Shown here piece after piece: positions 9,271 to 17,721 of a stretch of DNA of 64,000 nucleotides. Both the position numbers and the translations under genes were made by a program. The notes beneath the pieces are model-generated. The model had not been told where the DNA came from, ran no database searches, and saw only the letters and a list, made by a program, of their open reading frames with translations. This DNA comes from Chitinophaga eiseniae. Lineage in GTDB: Bacteria; Bacteroidota; Bacteroidia; Chitinophagales; Chitinophagaceae. Where the stretch lies: contig NZ_JABAHZ010000010.1 of NCBI RefSeq assembly GCF_012641265.1, positions 117,476 through 181,475 on the forward strand, in the 5' to 3' direction. Within the stretch, counting starts at the first letter, position 1. The number at the start of each line of letters is the position of its first letter.

Positions 9271-10353
9271 ATGAAGATGCATTCCAATCAACTACTCATG
9301 GGACTGGCGCTGCTGGCAGCCTGTACCCAGCCCAAACCCAGGGCCAGTATCACGGCTGATATAACGGGATTGAAAGATTCGGTGGTGTATATATCCGTAC
9401 CCGTAGCCGACTCTGCTAAAACAGACACCGTACCGGTAAAGGATGGCCACTTCACCTGGACCGGCGATATCGCGGAGCCGCAGAAGATATACATCGGTAC
9501 CCACACCCGTTATATCGAACTGTTCATGGAAAATGCAGCGGTACAGGTAAAAGGAAACATCGATTCGGTGGACCAGCTGAAGATCACTGGCTCTGCTACA
9601 CAAACGGCCTATGAAGCGTATCAGCAATCTATTGAAGACATTACCAGCCAGGAAAATGGGTTGTATGGAAAGTACCAGGAAGTAAAAGGCAATGATACCG
9701 CACTAGCCGCCGTGGAAGCTAAGCTGGAAGTGCTGCGGGAACAAAGACATGATCGGACTAAGGCCTATATTATAGCCCACCCCGAAAGCCCTGTAAGCGT
9801 AAGCATGATTGCCGATATGGCCGTAGTTGGGGAATATGCGCCGTTAGATAGCCTGTATCGTAAGCTTACACCAGAAGCGCAACAAACAGCTACCGGTAAA
9901 AGACTGGCCACCCGGTTGGCCGTGCTGAAGAAAAGCGCGATTGGCCAGCCGATGATCGACTTTACCCAGGCCGATGTAAATGGTAAACCGGTACGGTTGT
10001 CCGATTACAAAGGTAAGTATGTGTTGCTCGACTTCTGGGCCAGCTGGTGCGGTCCCTGTCGCGCAGAAAACCCGAATGTACTGAAAGCCTACAACCAGTT
10101 CAAAGACAAAAACTTCACCGTTGTAGGCGTATCACTCGATGATAAAGCCGACAAGTGGAAAGAGGCCATCGAAAAAGACGGTATGCCCTGGATGCAGGTG
10201 TCCGACCTGAAAGGCTTCCGCAATGAAGTAGCCCAGCAATATGGCATACAGGCTATCCCTTTTTCTTTCCTGATAGATCCGCAGGGAATTATCGTGGCAA
10301 AAGAACTACGTGGCGCCGCTTTACACGCCAAACTCGCAGAAATCCTGAAATAG
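9271..10353 (+). CDS. TlpA-like thiol-disulfide oxidoreductase, lipoprotein with DUF4369
   Basis: The product is 360 residues with lipobox LLAAC near residue 18, so it is probably anchored to a membrane facing the periplasm. The N-terminal half resembles DUF4369 (ADITGLKDSVVYISV and KITGSATQTAYEAYQ). The C-terminal half is an AhpC/TSA-Redoxin thioredoxin fold with the active site WASWCGPC (C260, C263) and a cis-Pro region QAIPFSFLIDPQG. The family reduces or isomerises disulfides in exported proteins. Its place 22 bases after susD suggests a role in processing or protecting the imported ligand or the transporter, but the substrate is unknown. Confidence 0.92.
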   Translation: MKMHSNQLLMGLALLAACTQPKPRASITADITGLKDSVVYISVPVADSAKTDTVPVKDGHFTWTGDIAEPQKIYIGTHTRYIELFMENAAVQVKGNIDSVDQLKITGSATQTAYEAYQQSIEDITSQENGLYGKYQEVKGNDTALAAVEAKLEVLREQRHDRTKAYIIAHPESPVSVSMIADMAVVGEYAPLDSLYRKLTPEAQQTATGKRLATRLAVLKKSAIGQPMIDFTQADVNGKPVRLSDYKGKYVLLDFWASWCGPCRAENPNVLKAYNQFKDKNFTVVGVSLDDKADKWKEAIEKDGMPWMQVSDLKGFRNEVAQQYGIQAIPFSFLIDPQGIIVAKELRGAALHAKLAEILK

Positions 10354-10375
10354 TATATCCACAAAAAAAAGTATT

Positions 10376-11584
10376 ATGAAATACACTCTCACCGCGCTCC
10401 CCCTGGTGCTACTTTCCTTACAGGGACAGGCACAGGAACAACAGCCTTTTACGCTGAAAGGCAATATCAAAGGACTACCTAACCGGTATGTATATCTTAG
10501 TTATGCCACTGGCAACACGTCGTACAAAACCGACAGTGTCCTTTCCAAAGATGGTAAATTCACTTTTACCGGTAAGCTGGTGCAACCGGTAGAAGGACGG
10601 ATGTACGTCGACAAAAAAGCAGCCATGTATTTCGAAGGCGATATGGCCAATTTCTTTATGGAGTCGACCACTATGCAGTTAACTTCTTCCAATGGAAAAT
10701 TAAAAGGTGCTAAGTTAACCGGTTCCAAAACCCAGGAGGAGCAGGATAAGCTGGATGCCATGCGGGCGCCGGTAATGGCGAAGCTCAAGCCGTTGTCCGA
10801 TGCCTACAATAAAGGCAACAAAGAATATAGTGCCGGTATGCGTACCAAGAAATCCGAAGAGGCCATGAAGCCCCTGAAGGAAAAGCTGGACGGAATAAAA
10901 GAGAAAATGGAACCTTACTACGAGGAAATGGAAAAGATCGATAAAGCTTTTATCGATCAATACCCGGATTCATATGTTTCGGCGCAAATTCTCCGTTACC
11001 GGGTGAGTGGTATGCCGCTGCAGGAGGGCGAAGCCGCTTACGCTAAAATGTCGCCCGCCATGCAGCAGAGTATGCACGGCCTTGAAATCCGTAAAGAGCT
11101 GGATGGCCTGAAAGCCGGTTCCCCCGGCAGTACTGCTCATGCATTCACCAAAACAGACATAGAAGGGAAAACGCTCAGCCTGGCCGATTTTAAAGGCAAG
11201 TACGTCATGCTGGATTTCTGGGCCAGCTGGTGTGGTCCCTGTCGTAAAGGGAATCCTCATCTGAAAGAGCTGTATACGAAATACCAATCCAAAGGTTTCG
11301 AAATCATTGGCATTTCTGATGATGATAATAACCACGAAGCCTGGAAGAAGGCGGTTAACCAGGATGGTATTGGCATCTGGCGTCATGTGCTCCGCGGGCT
11401 CGACTGGTCCAAGCGTGAAAAGAACCTGCCTAACCCCGAAGATGTGAGCGATTACTATGGCATTCATTCCCTGCCTACCAAAATCCTGATCGACCCCAAT
11501 GGGGTGATCGTTGGCCGCTACGGCGGTGGAGGTGAAGACGATGAAGCGATGAATAAAAAACTAAAAGAAATATTTGGCGCATAA
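10376..11584 (+). CDS. TlpA-like thiol-disulfide oxidoreductase, periplasmic, with DUF4369
   Basis: This 402-residue paralogue of the preceding gene starts 22 bases after it. It has an ordinary signal peptide (MKYTLTALPLVLLSLQGQAQ) and no lipobox, so it should be soluble in the periplasm. DUF4369-like segment: FTLKGNIKGLPNRYVYLSY. A Lys/Glu-rich helical linker lies at about 150-190. The thioredoxin domain has WASWCGPC (C286, C289) and SLPTKILIDPNGVIVGRYGG. The helical insert and GGGGEDDE tail set it apart from its neighbour. A strong terminator follows, so it ends the operon. Confidence 0.92.
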   Translation: MKYTLTALPLVLLSLQGQAQEQQPFTLKGNIKGLPNRYVYLSYATGNTSYKTDSVLSKDGKFTFTGKLVQPVEGRMYVDKKAAMYFEGDMANFFMESTTMQLTSSNGKLKGAKLTGSKTQEEQDKLDAMRAPVMAKLKPLSDAYNKGNKEYSAGMRTKKSEEAMKPLKEKLDGIKEKMEPYYEEMEKIDKAFIDQYPDSYVSAQILRYRVSGMPLQEGEAAYAKMSPAMQQSMHGLEIRKELDGLKAGSPGSTAHAFTKTDIEGKTLSLADFKGKYVMLDFWASWCGPCRKGNPHLKELYTKYQSKGFEIIGISDDDNNHEAWKKAVNQDGIGIWRHVLRGLDWSKREKNLPNPEDVSDYYGIHSLPTKILIDPNGVIVGRYGGGGEDDEAMNKKLKEIFGA

Positions 11585-11608
11585 GCGGATAGATGGATGA
11601 TGACCATT

Positions 11609-11642
11609 ATCCCCGTGGTGACTTCACCACGGGGATTTTTTT
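11609..11642 (+). terminator. Rho-independent terminator of the sigma/fecR/susCD/tlpA operon
   Basis: A perfect 12-bp GC-rich stem (ATCCCCGTGGTG at 11609-11620 with its complement at 11625-11636), a four-base loop ACTT and seven T residues lie 25 bases after the tlpA stop. Confidence 0.9.
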
Positions 11643-11673
11643 ATATATCATGGCTGTTTTTTGCAGAAAATAG

Positions 11674-11681
11674 TATGTTTG
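11674..11681 (+). promoter_or_regulatory. Candidate -7 promoter box (TATGTTTG)
   Basis: This matches the Bacteroidota TAnnTTTG consensus, 31 bases before the ATG at 11712 and just after the preceding terminator. No TTG at the usual -33 spacing was seen; the nearest, at 11661-11663, is too close. Confidence 0.4.
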
Positions 11682-11711
11682 CGGGATCAATAACGTTGAC
11701 CCATATCCGAC

Positions 11712-12053
11712 ATGGCATATACTATTCCCAAAAAGGACGTCATCCAATACGGCCCGGAAACTTTAAAAACATTTCATCTCACTATCTACGAATGGATCGA
11801 TAACCTGCATTTCGTCATGGACCCGAGGGAGTTCGTGGAAAACGCGGAAGAATATATTGCCGTGGCCAGGGAGCGCTTCCTCCAGGCGAGTTGGGAAGGC
11901 GACGGTGACATCGGGTTGATCTGGATACCCCCTTTTATGCTGCAACAATACGCTGACCAGGATGCGGCATGCGGGGTAGTGGTATGGCATGTAAAACAGG
12001 TGGAAGATGGTATCTCCTGGTTATTATCTCCTCTAAAACTTCCCTTTGAATAA
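11712..12053 (+). CDS. Hypothetical protein, 113 aa
   Basis: I do not recognise a family. The 113-residue product has no signal peptide, membrane helix or cysteine pair and is mildly acidic (FHLTIYEWIDNLHFVMDP, GDIGLIWIPPFML). It looks like a small soluble cytoplasmic domain. It sits alone after a terminator with a promoter-like box in front. The ATG at 11712 is preferred over the overlapping frame beginning at 11597, which crosses the terminator region and has unusual composition. Confidence 0.7.
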   Translation: MAYTIPKKDVIQYGPETLKTFHLTIYEWIDNLHFVMDPREFVENAEEYIAVARERFLQASWEGDGDIGLIWIPPFMLQQYADQDAACGVVVWHVKQVEDGISWLLSPLKLPFE

Positions 12054-12152
12054 GGCTGGTAGCGGTTTTTGTATAAGGGCTGTAGATGCCTGTCCAGTTT
12101 TTTGTAGATCATATGTAGATGCCGGAAATTAGCAGAATAAATAGATTCGCTG

Positions 12153-12160
12153 TAGCTTTG
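12153..12160 (+). promoter_or_regulatory. Candidate -7 promoter box (TAGCTTTG)
   Basis: This is an exact TAnnTTTG match in the 199-base gap before the zinc-ribbon/membrane cluster, 92 bases upstream of the ATG at 12253. The -33 element is not obvious. Confidence 0.35.
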
Positions 12161-12252
12161 AGCCACTTTATTGGCCATAACCCAATAACCCGGTAGCTAA
12201 TAAATATTAACATTTTAGTCATATAAATAACGATAAAGCCTAAATATTAATC

Positions 12253-12990
12253 ATGTACATTGTTTACGAAGTCCGTACCCAGGAACACAAAACTGTAGCC
12301 CACCCGGAAGTAGCCTGTCCCCTTTGTCAGCAGCAGGGTGGTGTCCATATCGCCATCCGCCAGCGATACATATGGTGGTTTGGTCCTATGTGTCCGACCA
12401 GCAAATTCGGCATCGCCTGGTGCGAGCACTGCGACCAGAAGATCCCTAAGGTAAAATGGAGCAAGGCCCTGGAACAGGCGTACCGGGATGATAAATCATC
12501 CGTGAAAACGCCCCTGCGTTTATGGAGGGGGATGCTGGTCATCGGAGGACTGTTGGCAACCCTGAGCGTAGTAGGTATGGTAAGAACAAAAATGCGCGCA
12601 GCAGACGCCGGCATACAAACCGAATACTTTGCCAATCCACAGGTGGGGGATATCTATTATGCCCATACCGGCGGTGAAATGAAAGTGGAGGGCAACAGTG
12701 CCAGCAGTATTAACGAGGTATACGCCCTGTTTAAAGTAGTGAAGGTAGATGGTGACAGTGTATTTGTAGTACAGGGCAACGGAAGTCGCGTAAGTACCGC
12801 TGGTAAAGTTATCAATGAGTACGTCTCTGGCTTTTGGGACAGCATAGAAAAGGAAACGACGGCATATGGGACTACCCCCATTATTATTTCGCACCAAAGC
12901 ATGACCCAGTACCAGTTTTTTACGCCGTTGCCAAGAGAAAAAGATGCCACGCCCGGGAGGATAGCCCAGATAAAACGTCCCGGAAAATAA
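12253..12990 (+). CDS. Membrane protein with N-terminal CxxC zinc-ribbon-like domain
   Basis: I do not recognise a named family for this 245-residue product. Residues about 20-65 hold two CxxC pairs (CPLC and CEHC) spaced as in a zinc ribbon. A single hydrophobic helix follows at about 94-113 (MLVIGGLLATLSVVGMV). The remaining 130 residues form an extracytoplasmic or cytoplasmic beta-rich domain (VGDIYYAHTGGEMKVEG, YALFKVVKVDGDSVFVVQGN). It is the first gene of a four-gene set with short gaps (24, 1 and 12 bases), the third gene of which repeats the CxxC plus membrane-helix plan. The ATG at 12253 is the first in frame and gives the full ribbon. Confidence 0.75.
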   Translation: MYIVYEVRTQEHKTVAHPEVACPLCQQQGGVHIAIRQRYIWWFGPMCPTSKFGIAWCEHCDQKIPKVKWSKALEQAYRDDKSSVKTPLRLWRGMLVIGGLLATLSVVGMVRTKMRAADAGIQTEYFANPQVGDIYYAHTGGEMKVEGNSASSINEVYALFKVVKVDGDSVFVVQGNGSRVSTAGKVINEYVSGFWDSIEKETTAYGTTPIIISHQSMTQYQFFTPLPREKDATPGRIAQIKRPGK

Positions 12991-13014
12991 TGTCTATCTA
13001 CAAAATTTATTATC

Positions 13015-13356
13015 ATGGAACAGGAAAAACCTTCGGAAAAGAAAATAAAATGGTCTAATCCCCACCGGGATGTGGATTACGAATATGTAAACCGCACCTC
13101 TAAAAGCCCCTGGCCCGCTAGTATTATGTTTACCGCATTCGGACTGGGGGCCATATATATGGGCTGGCTCAGGTACAACGAATTGCTCGAATGGCAAAGC
13201 AACGGCACTACCATCCGTATGCGCACGCTGGAAAAGCTCTGCTATGACCTGGCGGGTATCTGGCTGTTCCCATTGATACTGGTGCTGTTCGGTTTGTTCA
13301 TGATCCTGGCTGCCGTCCTCCATTTCCGCCGGAATCAAAAATTAAAGAAATCGTAA
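13015..13356 (+). CDS. Small two-helix membrane protein, unknown function
   Basis: The 113-residue product has a charged N-terminus (about 35 residues), then hydrophobic segments at about 36-58 (WPASIMFTAFGLGAIYMGWL) and 83-104 (GIWLFPLILVLFGLFMILAA), with a basic tail RRNQKLKKS. No catalytic motif is seen. It is translationally coupled in layout to the next gene, whose ATG begins two bases after this stop codon. It probably forms a membrane complex with its neighbours. Confidence 0.7.
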   Translation: MEQEKPSEKKIKWSNPHRDVDYEYVNRTSKSPWPASIMFTAFGLGAIYMGWLRYNELLEWQSNGTTIRMRTLEKLCYDLAGIWLFPLILVLFGLFMILAAVLHFRRNQKLKKS

Positions 13357-13357
13357 A

Positions 13358-13717
13358 ATGGTCATCACAAACGTAACAGAAAAAGAACCCGTTAACCAGG
13401 TAAAGGTAACTATCCCACCCTGTCAGAAATGCAAAGGCACAGAGGGTACCCTGTACATCGACTATTTCATTAGTTACCAGAAGATACTGGGCATCAATAT
13501 CCTGGCCTCGCATAGCAAGAAAGCGGCAGTGCATTGCGATGCCTGTGGCAACTATATCAAGCGGGGGCCCTGGTCACCAGAGCTGAAAGCCCTGGAGCAA
13601 TCGGAGCTGGCAAAAGTAAAGATCTCATTTTGGAAACGATATGGCGGCTGGATATCGATACTCCTGGTCATAGCGGCCATTGAAATCTATTACAGGATTA
13701 AAGCTCATTTTCATTAA
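13358..13717 (+). CDS. Zinc-ribbon-like protein with C-terminal membrane anchor
   Basis: The 119-residue product has CQKC near residue 22 and CDAC near residue 61, a classic pair of metal-binding knuckles about 35 residues apart, and a C-terminal membrane helix (YGGWISILLVIAAIEIYY). It is a shorter version of the protein encoded at 12253. The ribbon is predicted to face the cytoplasm with a tail anchor. The function is unknown; the paired occurrence suggests a heteromeric membrane complex. Confidence 0.7.
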   Translation: MVITNVTEKEPVNQVKVTIPPCQKCKGTEGTLYIDYFISYQKILGINILASHSKKAAVHCDACGNYIKRGPWSPELKALEQSELAKVKISFWKRYGGWISILLVIAAIEIYYRIKAHFH

Positions 13718-13729
13718 ACTATATTTTCT

Positions 13730-14242
13730 ATGGATAGTAAAACAATCGTTATTCAGAGAATAGAGAAGAAGCTGGCCGCTTCAGAAAAAACCATCAAAGT
13801 ATGGGTACCGGTATGCCTGGTAGCCGGACTGGCATTTGGCATCTGGGGCTATCAGCAAATAACCACGTCCGGCGCCAGCTGGATATTCGCCGTGGGCATT
13901 GCACTCATCGTCATCCCGTTGGCTTTGCTGTACGATGGTCTGAAAAACCGGAAAGATAAACGCTTGCTGGAATATGCGAAAGATCAGCCAGCTAAGATCG
14001 TATGGATCTACCATCATATCCTGCGAATGAATGGCGTACCGCAGGAAAGTATGATGATAGGAGACGATGAAGGCAACATCTTTAAGATGCCCATCATCCG
14101 GAAACGTGGACAGGAAGATGAGCTGATGAATGCATTGGTAAATACCTTCCCGCAGGCAGTGATAGGGTTTTCGCATGAGCTGAAAAAGTTGTATGCCCGA
14201 AATCCTAAGCAGTTCAGGGAGCAGGTAACGCAACAGCAGTAA
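13730..14242 (+). CDS. Two-helix membrane protein with C-terminal cytoplasmic domain, unknown function
   Basis: The 170-residue product has helices at about 24-42 (VWVPVCLVAGLAFGIWGY) and 48-68 (WIFAVGIALIVIPLALLY). The polar C-terminal domain (AKIVWIYHHILRMNGVP, FKMPIIRKRGQEDELMNAL) may be alpha/beta. It lacks cysteine pairs. It is last in the four-gene set and is followed by a terminator, supporting a single transcription unit from 12253. Confidence 0.7.
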   Translation: MDSKTIVIQRIEKKLAASEKTIKVWVPVCLVAGLAFGIWGYQQITTSGASWIFAVGIALIVIPLALLYDGLKNRKDKRLLEYAKDQPAKIVWIYHHILRMNGVPQESMMIGDDEGNIFKMPIIRKRGQEDELMNALVNTFPQAVIGFSHELKKLYARNPKQFREQVTQQQ

Positions 14243-14270
14243 AAACAGACAGGGGTTTCATTAAGTATAC

Positions 14271-14305
14271 AGCCTTCCAATGATGTCATTGGGGGGCTTT
14301 TTTTT
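14271..14305 (+). terminator. Rho-independent terminator after the zinc-ribbon/membrane cluster
   Basis: AGCCTTCCAATGA pairs with TCATTGGGGGGCT (two G-U pairs) and is followed by eight T residues, starting 28 bases after the stop at 14242. Confidence 0.85.
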
Positions 14306-14353
14306 GTCGGATTTATACAAACGCCCGTTTGTTGTGAGAGGTATTTTTGATGC

Positions 14354-14884
14354 ATGAAATTCATTACACAATTATTCATCGGCAGCTGTATAGTAATCAC
14401 CCTGTATGCCTGCCATACGGTGAAGCAAACAAACCATACAAACATGGAACAAAGGATCAGTGTATTAACATTAGGCGCAGATGATTTACCTGCCATGCGG
14501 GCCTTTTATGAAGATAAGCTGGGCTGGAAGCCCGTAGCGCAAAACAAGTATATCGTTTTTTACCAGATGAACGGGTTCCTGTTTAGTTTGGCGAAGCGGC
14601 CTTTCCTGGCCGATTTTGTTGGCATTTCACCAGAAGGCAGCGGTTTTCGTGCAGTGATAACAGGGTATAATGTAGCGTCGGAAGCGGAAGTGAGGGAGAT
14701 ATACGATCGCCTCAAAACCAAGGGGGTAAAGATCGTAAAAAGCCCCACCGTACCTTCATTTGGAGGATTATTTTTTTACTTCCAGGACGTAGAGGGTAAT
14801 TTGCTGGAAGTAGCTTATAATCCGTTAATCCCGCTCAATGATCATCGGGATGCGGTGGGGCATAAGTCGATTGATCATCTTTAA
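14354..14884 (+). CDS. VOC (glyoxalase/bleomycin-resistance fold) protein with lipoprotein-like N-terminus
   Basis: From the first ATG the product is 176 residues. It has a hydrophobic leader and lipobox-like LYAC at about residue 20, followed by a VOC domain (about 33-155; ISVLTLGADDLPAMRAFYE and GLFFYFQDVEGNLLEVAYN). The final E is the usual metal ligand of the fold. An internal ATG at 14444 (MEQRISVLTLG) would give a standard cytosolic VOC protein of 146 residues. A TATTTTTG box at 14342-14349 lies too close to the first ATG to serve it, which slightly favours the shorter form. The enzymatic role is unknown. The gene ends two bases from the convergent galactosidase gene. Confidence 0.8.
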   Translation: MKFITQLFIGSCIVITLYACHTVKQTNHTNMEQRISVLTLGADDLPAMRAFYEDKLGWKPVAQNKYIVFYQMNGFLFSLAKRPFLADFVGISPEGSGFRAVITGYNVASEAEVREIYDRLKTKGVKIVKSPTVPSFGGLFFYFQDVEGNLLEVAYNPLIPLNDHRDAVGHKSIDHL

Positions 14885-14885
14885 A

Positions 14886-17075
14886 TCAAATCGCCGTCAC
14901 CTTCAATACCACACTGGTTCTGCGCGCGCTCACCTCAGGATTGAAACCAATGTTCATCAGGAAGTCACCGGAGTAAGTCTTCGTACTGTGGATCGTAGAT
15001 TTCGTACCCGGGTATACATTGATCTCTTCTATTTTATACTGCTTGTCCGGCGCCAGCCCTTTCATTTTGATGGGGAGGCCAATGGTGGTGGTATAGGTAG
15101 TGGCTACGTAATAGTTGAATACAACGGCTTCGTCTTTGTTGCTGTTCACGTAAGCCATAGACGTCACTTTCTCCTTATACGGATCTTGCAGGCGGTATTG
15201 TTCGCCGTGCCAGATAATATCTTTAATGCTGTTGTAGCATTTCACGGCCTGCTGAGCAAAAAGCAAGTCTTGCGGTGCCAGCTCATTGACCCGTATATCA
15301 AATCCCAGCTTGCCCATCATAGCTACGTCTGTCCTGAATTTGATGGGCTGTTTTCCCATATCGGTTACATGGTTGTCGAGCGCGATGGCGGGGAAATAGT
15401 AGGAATATTCCCACTGGATAAAGATCCGGTCAAAGGCATTGGTGTTATCGCTGGGCCAAAACTCCGTGAAGTATTGCAGGGCGCCGTAGTCTACCCGGGA
15501 GCCGCCGCCGGCGCATAGCATCATGGGTGTGAGCGGATGTTTGCGACGTAGTCTTTCCAGGATGTTGTACCATCCTTGTACATAGGCTACATAAAAATGA
15601 TCCTGGTTCTCGAGGTAGGGGGAGTGGGCGTTATAGATGAGGGAATTACAGTCCCATTTAATAAATGCCAGGCCGGGAATTTCGTTGAAAAGTCCATCCA
15701 CGGTGTTGTAGATGAAATCCTGTACAGCGGGGTTAGCCAGGTCCAGCACCAGCTGGTTGCGCATGTAGTATTCCTTCCTGCCGGGTTCCCGCACTACCCA
15801 GTCGGGGTGTTTTTCATATAGTTCACTGTGGGGATTGACCATCTCCGGTTCTATCCAGATACCGAATTTTACGCTGTTGGTGGTAGCATTGCGGGCCAGG
15901 GATACTAACCCGTTGGGCAGCTTTTGTTTGTTAGGCTGCCAGTCGCCCAGGCCGCCATTGGCGTTGTTCCGGGGATATTTATTACCAAACCAGCCGTCGT
16001 CGAGGAGGAATACATCGACGCCTAATTTTTTAGTGTCCTGGATCAGGGCATTAAGTTTGGCATCGTCGAAATCGAAGTAGGTGGTTTCCCAGTTGTTGAG
16101 CAGCGTAGATCTTTCACCGTTACCATCGGCCAACTGGTAGTTGCGTGCCCAACGCTGCAAGTGCTGGCTGGCGGCGCCTTTGCCCTGGTTGCTGTAAGTG
16201 AATATAAATTTCGGCGTTACAAAGGGTGTTCCCGGCGCCAGGGTGTAGTTGGACGCGAAGTTGTTGATGCCGGCAGTTACCCGCAGGTAGTATTCATCAA
16301 AGGTTTCGAAGTCTATCCTGAAATTGCCGGTCCAGGCGAGGGTGCCTGCTATTACTTCGCCGGCATCTTCTGTAGCCGGTTGGTTGAGCGATACCATAAA
16401 GGAAGAAGATTGCAGGAGGTTGGTCCTGGTGCCTAGTTTGGCGTCCAGGGTTTTGATGCCATGCGTTAATGGTTCTTCTTCGGAAGCCATCTCCCGGCCC
16501 CAGCCACTATGGTGACTCTTCAGGTAAAAGTTTTTGCCGGGCAATGTCAGGCTGGCGGAGGCGTATTTGTTCAGGACGATATTGCCCTTTTCACGATGCG
16601 AAATAGCTGTCCACTGTTCGATGACATCCTCCTGGTAATAGGATTGGTAGTACAGGGTTACCTGCAGGCGATACCGGCTGTCTTCCAGCTGGATGGTAGT
16701 CAGTGTGCGGTTGTTATCGATCTTTTGAATGGTATGGGAAACATAGTGCAGCACTACCGATTTGTCGCCATTGGCGTGGGTTACGGATAATGCCGGTTCC
16801 AGCAGGGTCAGTGAACCGGCGCTGGTATAGGCTTCCCTTTTGTTGTAAAGGTCGTCGTTGCCTGGCTTGAATTTATCCAGTCCGCGGATTTGCTGGTAAT
16901 CGCCGGTATGTGATAACCGGGGACCAAAATGCGTAAAGATAAGTGCGCTGTCAGCATCGGTTTCCAGTATCAATGCCGTACGGTTGGTTTCAATGTTAAT
17001 CATCGTTTGTGCAACAACGTTGTACCTGGTGGCAATGATGCTGGCGAATAATAAGAAAACCAGTCTGGTATTCAT
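14886..17075 (-). CDS. GH36 alpha-galactosidase, secreted
   Basis: The product is 729 residues, standard for GH36, with a signal peptide (MNTRLVFLLFASIIATRY, then VVAQ). An N-terminal beta-sandwich domain is followed by the TIM barrel starting near LLNNWETTYFDFD. The nucleophile is D475 in FIKWDCN and the acid/base is D543 in FWPSDNTN; both signature motifs are intact, as is FLLDDGWFG in substrate binding. It hydrolyses terminal alpha-1,6-galactosides (raffinose-family sugars, galactomannan side chains), here probably in the periplasm. It stands alone on its strand and abuts the convergent VOC gene. Confidence 0.95.
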   Translation of the reverse strand: MNTRLVFLLFASIIATRYNVVAQTMINIETNRTALILETDADSALIFTHFGPRLSHTGDYQQIRGLDKFKPGNDDLYNKREAYTSAGSLTLLEPALSVTHANGDKSVVLHYVSHTIQKIDNNRTLTTIQLEDSRYRLQVTLYYQSYYQEDVIEQWTAISHREKGNIVLNKYASASLTLPGKNFYLKSHHSGWGREMASEEEPLTHGIKTLDAKLGTRTNLLQSSSFMVSLNQPATEDAGEVIAGTLAWTGNFRIDFETFDEYYLRVTAGINNFASNYTLAPGTPFVTPKFIFTYSNQGKGAASQHLQRWARNYQLADGNGERSTLLNNWETTYFDFDDAKLNALIQDTKKLGVDVFLLDDGWFGNKYPRNNANGGLGDWQPNKQKLPNGLVSLARNATTNSVKFGIWIEPEMVNPHSELYEKHPDWVVREPGRKEYYMRNQLVLDLANPAVQDFIYNTVDGLFNEIPGLAFIKWDCNSLIYNAHSPYLENQDHFYVAYVQGWYNILERLRRKHPLTPMMLCAGGGSRVDYGALQYFTEFWPSDNTNAFDRIFIQWEYSYYFPAIALDNHVTDMGKQPIKFRTDVAMMGKLGFDIRVNELAPQDLLFAQQAVKCYNSIKDIIWHGEQYRLQDPYKEKVTSMAYVNSNKDEAVVFNYYVATTYTTTIGLPIKMKGLAPDKQYKIEEINVYPGTKSTIHSTKTYSGDFLMNIGFNPEVSARRTSVVLKVTAI

Positions 17076-17235
17076 GATGGGGAAATATCTTGATAATGTA
17101 TTTGATGATTTAGGAGATAAATGTAGAATAAATATTGTCGATTATATATTTATTTACAAGGCCAATGACGAAGTGTGGCCGGATGTCCCCCCTATAATGT
17201 CTTTTCTGCACCCTGTATGCCAACAGAAAGCGGCC

Positions 17236-17243
17236 TAACTTTG
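17236..17243 (+). promoter_or_regulatory. Candidate -7 promoter box (TAACTTTG)
   Basis: This is an exact TAnnTTTG match 35 bases before the ATG at 17279, in the divergent gap between the galactosidase and START-like genes. A clear -33 TTG was not found. Confidence 0.4.
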
Positions 17244-17278
17244 TTAGTATATTGTATCACCCACTAACAAATACAGTT

Positions 17279-17716
17279 ATGAATAACCAGGATTTCACCA
17301 CTACCATCGTAGTAAATAGCACTCCCGAAGCCGCTTACCAGGCCATCAACAATGTACGGGGATGGTGGTTGGGACAAATAGAAGGACCGACCGATCAACT
17401 CAACGATGAGTTCAGCTACCGCAATCATGGCATCCACTACAGCAAGCACCGGATCACGGAATTGGTACCCGGTAAAAAGGTAGCCTGGCTGACCACTGAT
17501 AGCTCCCTGGAATTTGTGGAAGATAAAAACGAGTGGACAGGTACCAGCATTACTTTCGACATTGCCGGTGCAGGTAACCAAACGGAAATACGTTTTACAC
17601 ATCATGGACTCGTACCTAGTTGTCCATGCTTCGGCCCCTGCTCCGGTGGTTGGATGCATTTTATTAATAGCAGCCTGCAAAGTTTTATCGACACAGGCAA
17701 AGGAAAGCCCATGTAA
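17279..17716 (+). CDS. START/SRPBCC (AHSA1-like) domain protein
   Basis: The ATG at 17279 gives 145 residues beginning MNNQDFTTTIVV, the usual start of this family; the longer in-frame start at 17252 adds nothing conserved. Typical features are VNSTPEAAYQAINNVRGWW at the N-terminus, beta strands (GTSITFDIAGAGNQTEIRFT) and the C-terminal helix GGWMHFINSSLQSFIDTG. The fold is a helix-grip hydrophobic cavity that binds lipids or small hydrophobic molecules. No partner is obvious. A 35-bp palindrome starts six bases after the stop. Confidence 0.88.
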   Translation: MNNQDFTTTIVVNSTPEAAYQAINNVRGWWLGQIEGPTDQLNDEFSYRNHGIHYSKHRITELVPGKKVAWLTTDSSLEFVEDKNEWTGTSITFDIAGAGNQTEIRFTHHGLVPSCPCFGPCSGGWMHFINSSLQSFIDTGKGKPM

Positions 17717-17721
17717 TTGTT

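Noticed and set aside
11597..11803. Open frame overlapping the 113-residue gene
   Set aside because: It overlaps the operon terminator and runs out of frame through the better supported gene at 11712.
14838..15518. 226-codon + strand frame opposite the galactosidase gene
   Set aside because: The minus strand frame shows intact GH36 motifs; the + frame has no recognisable domain.
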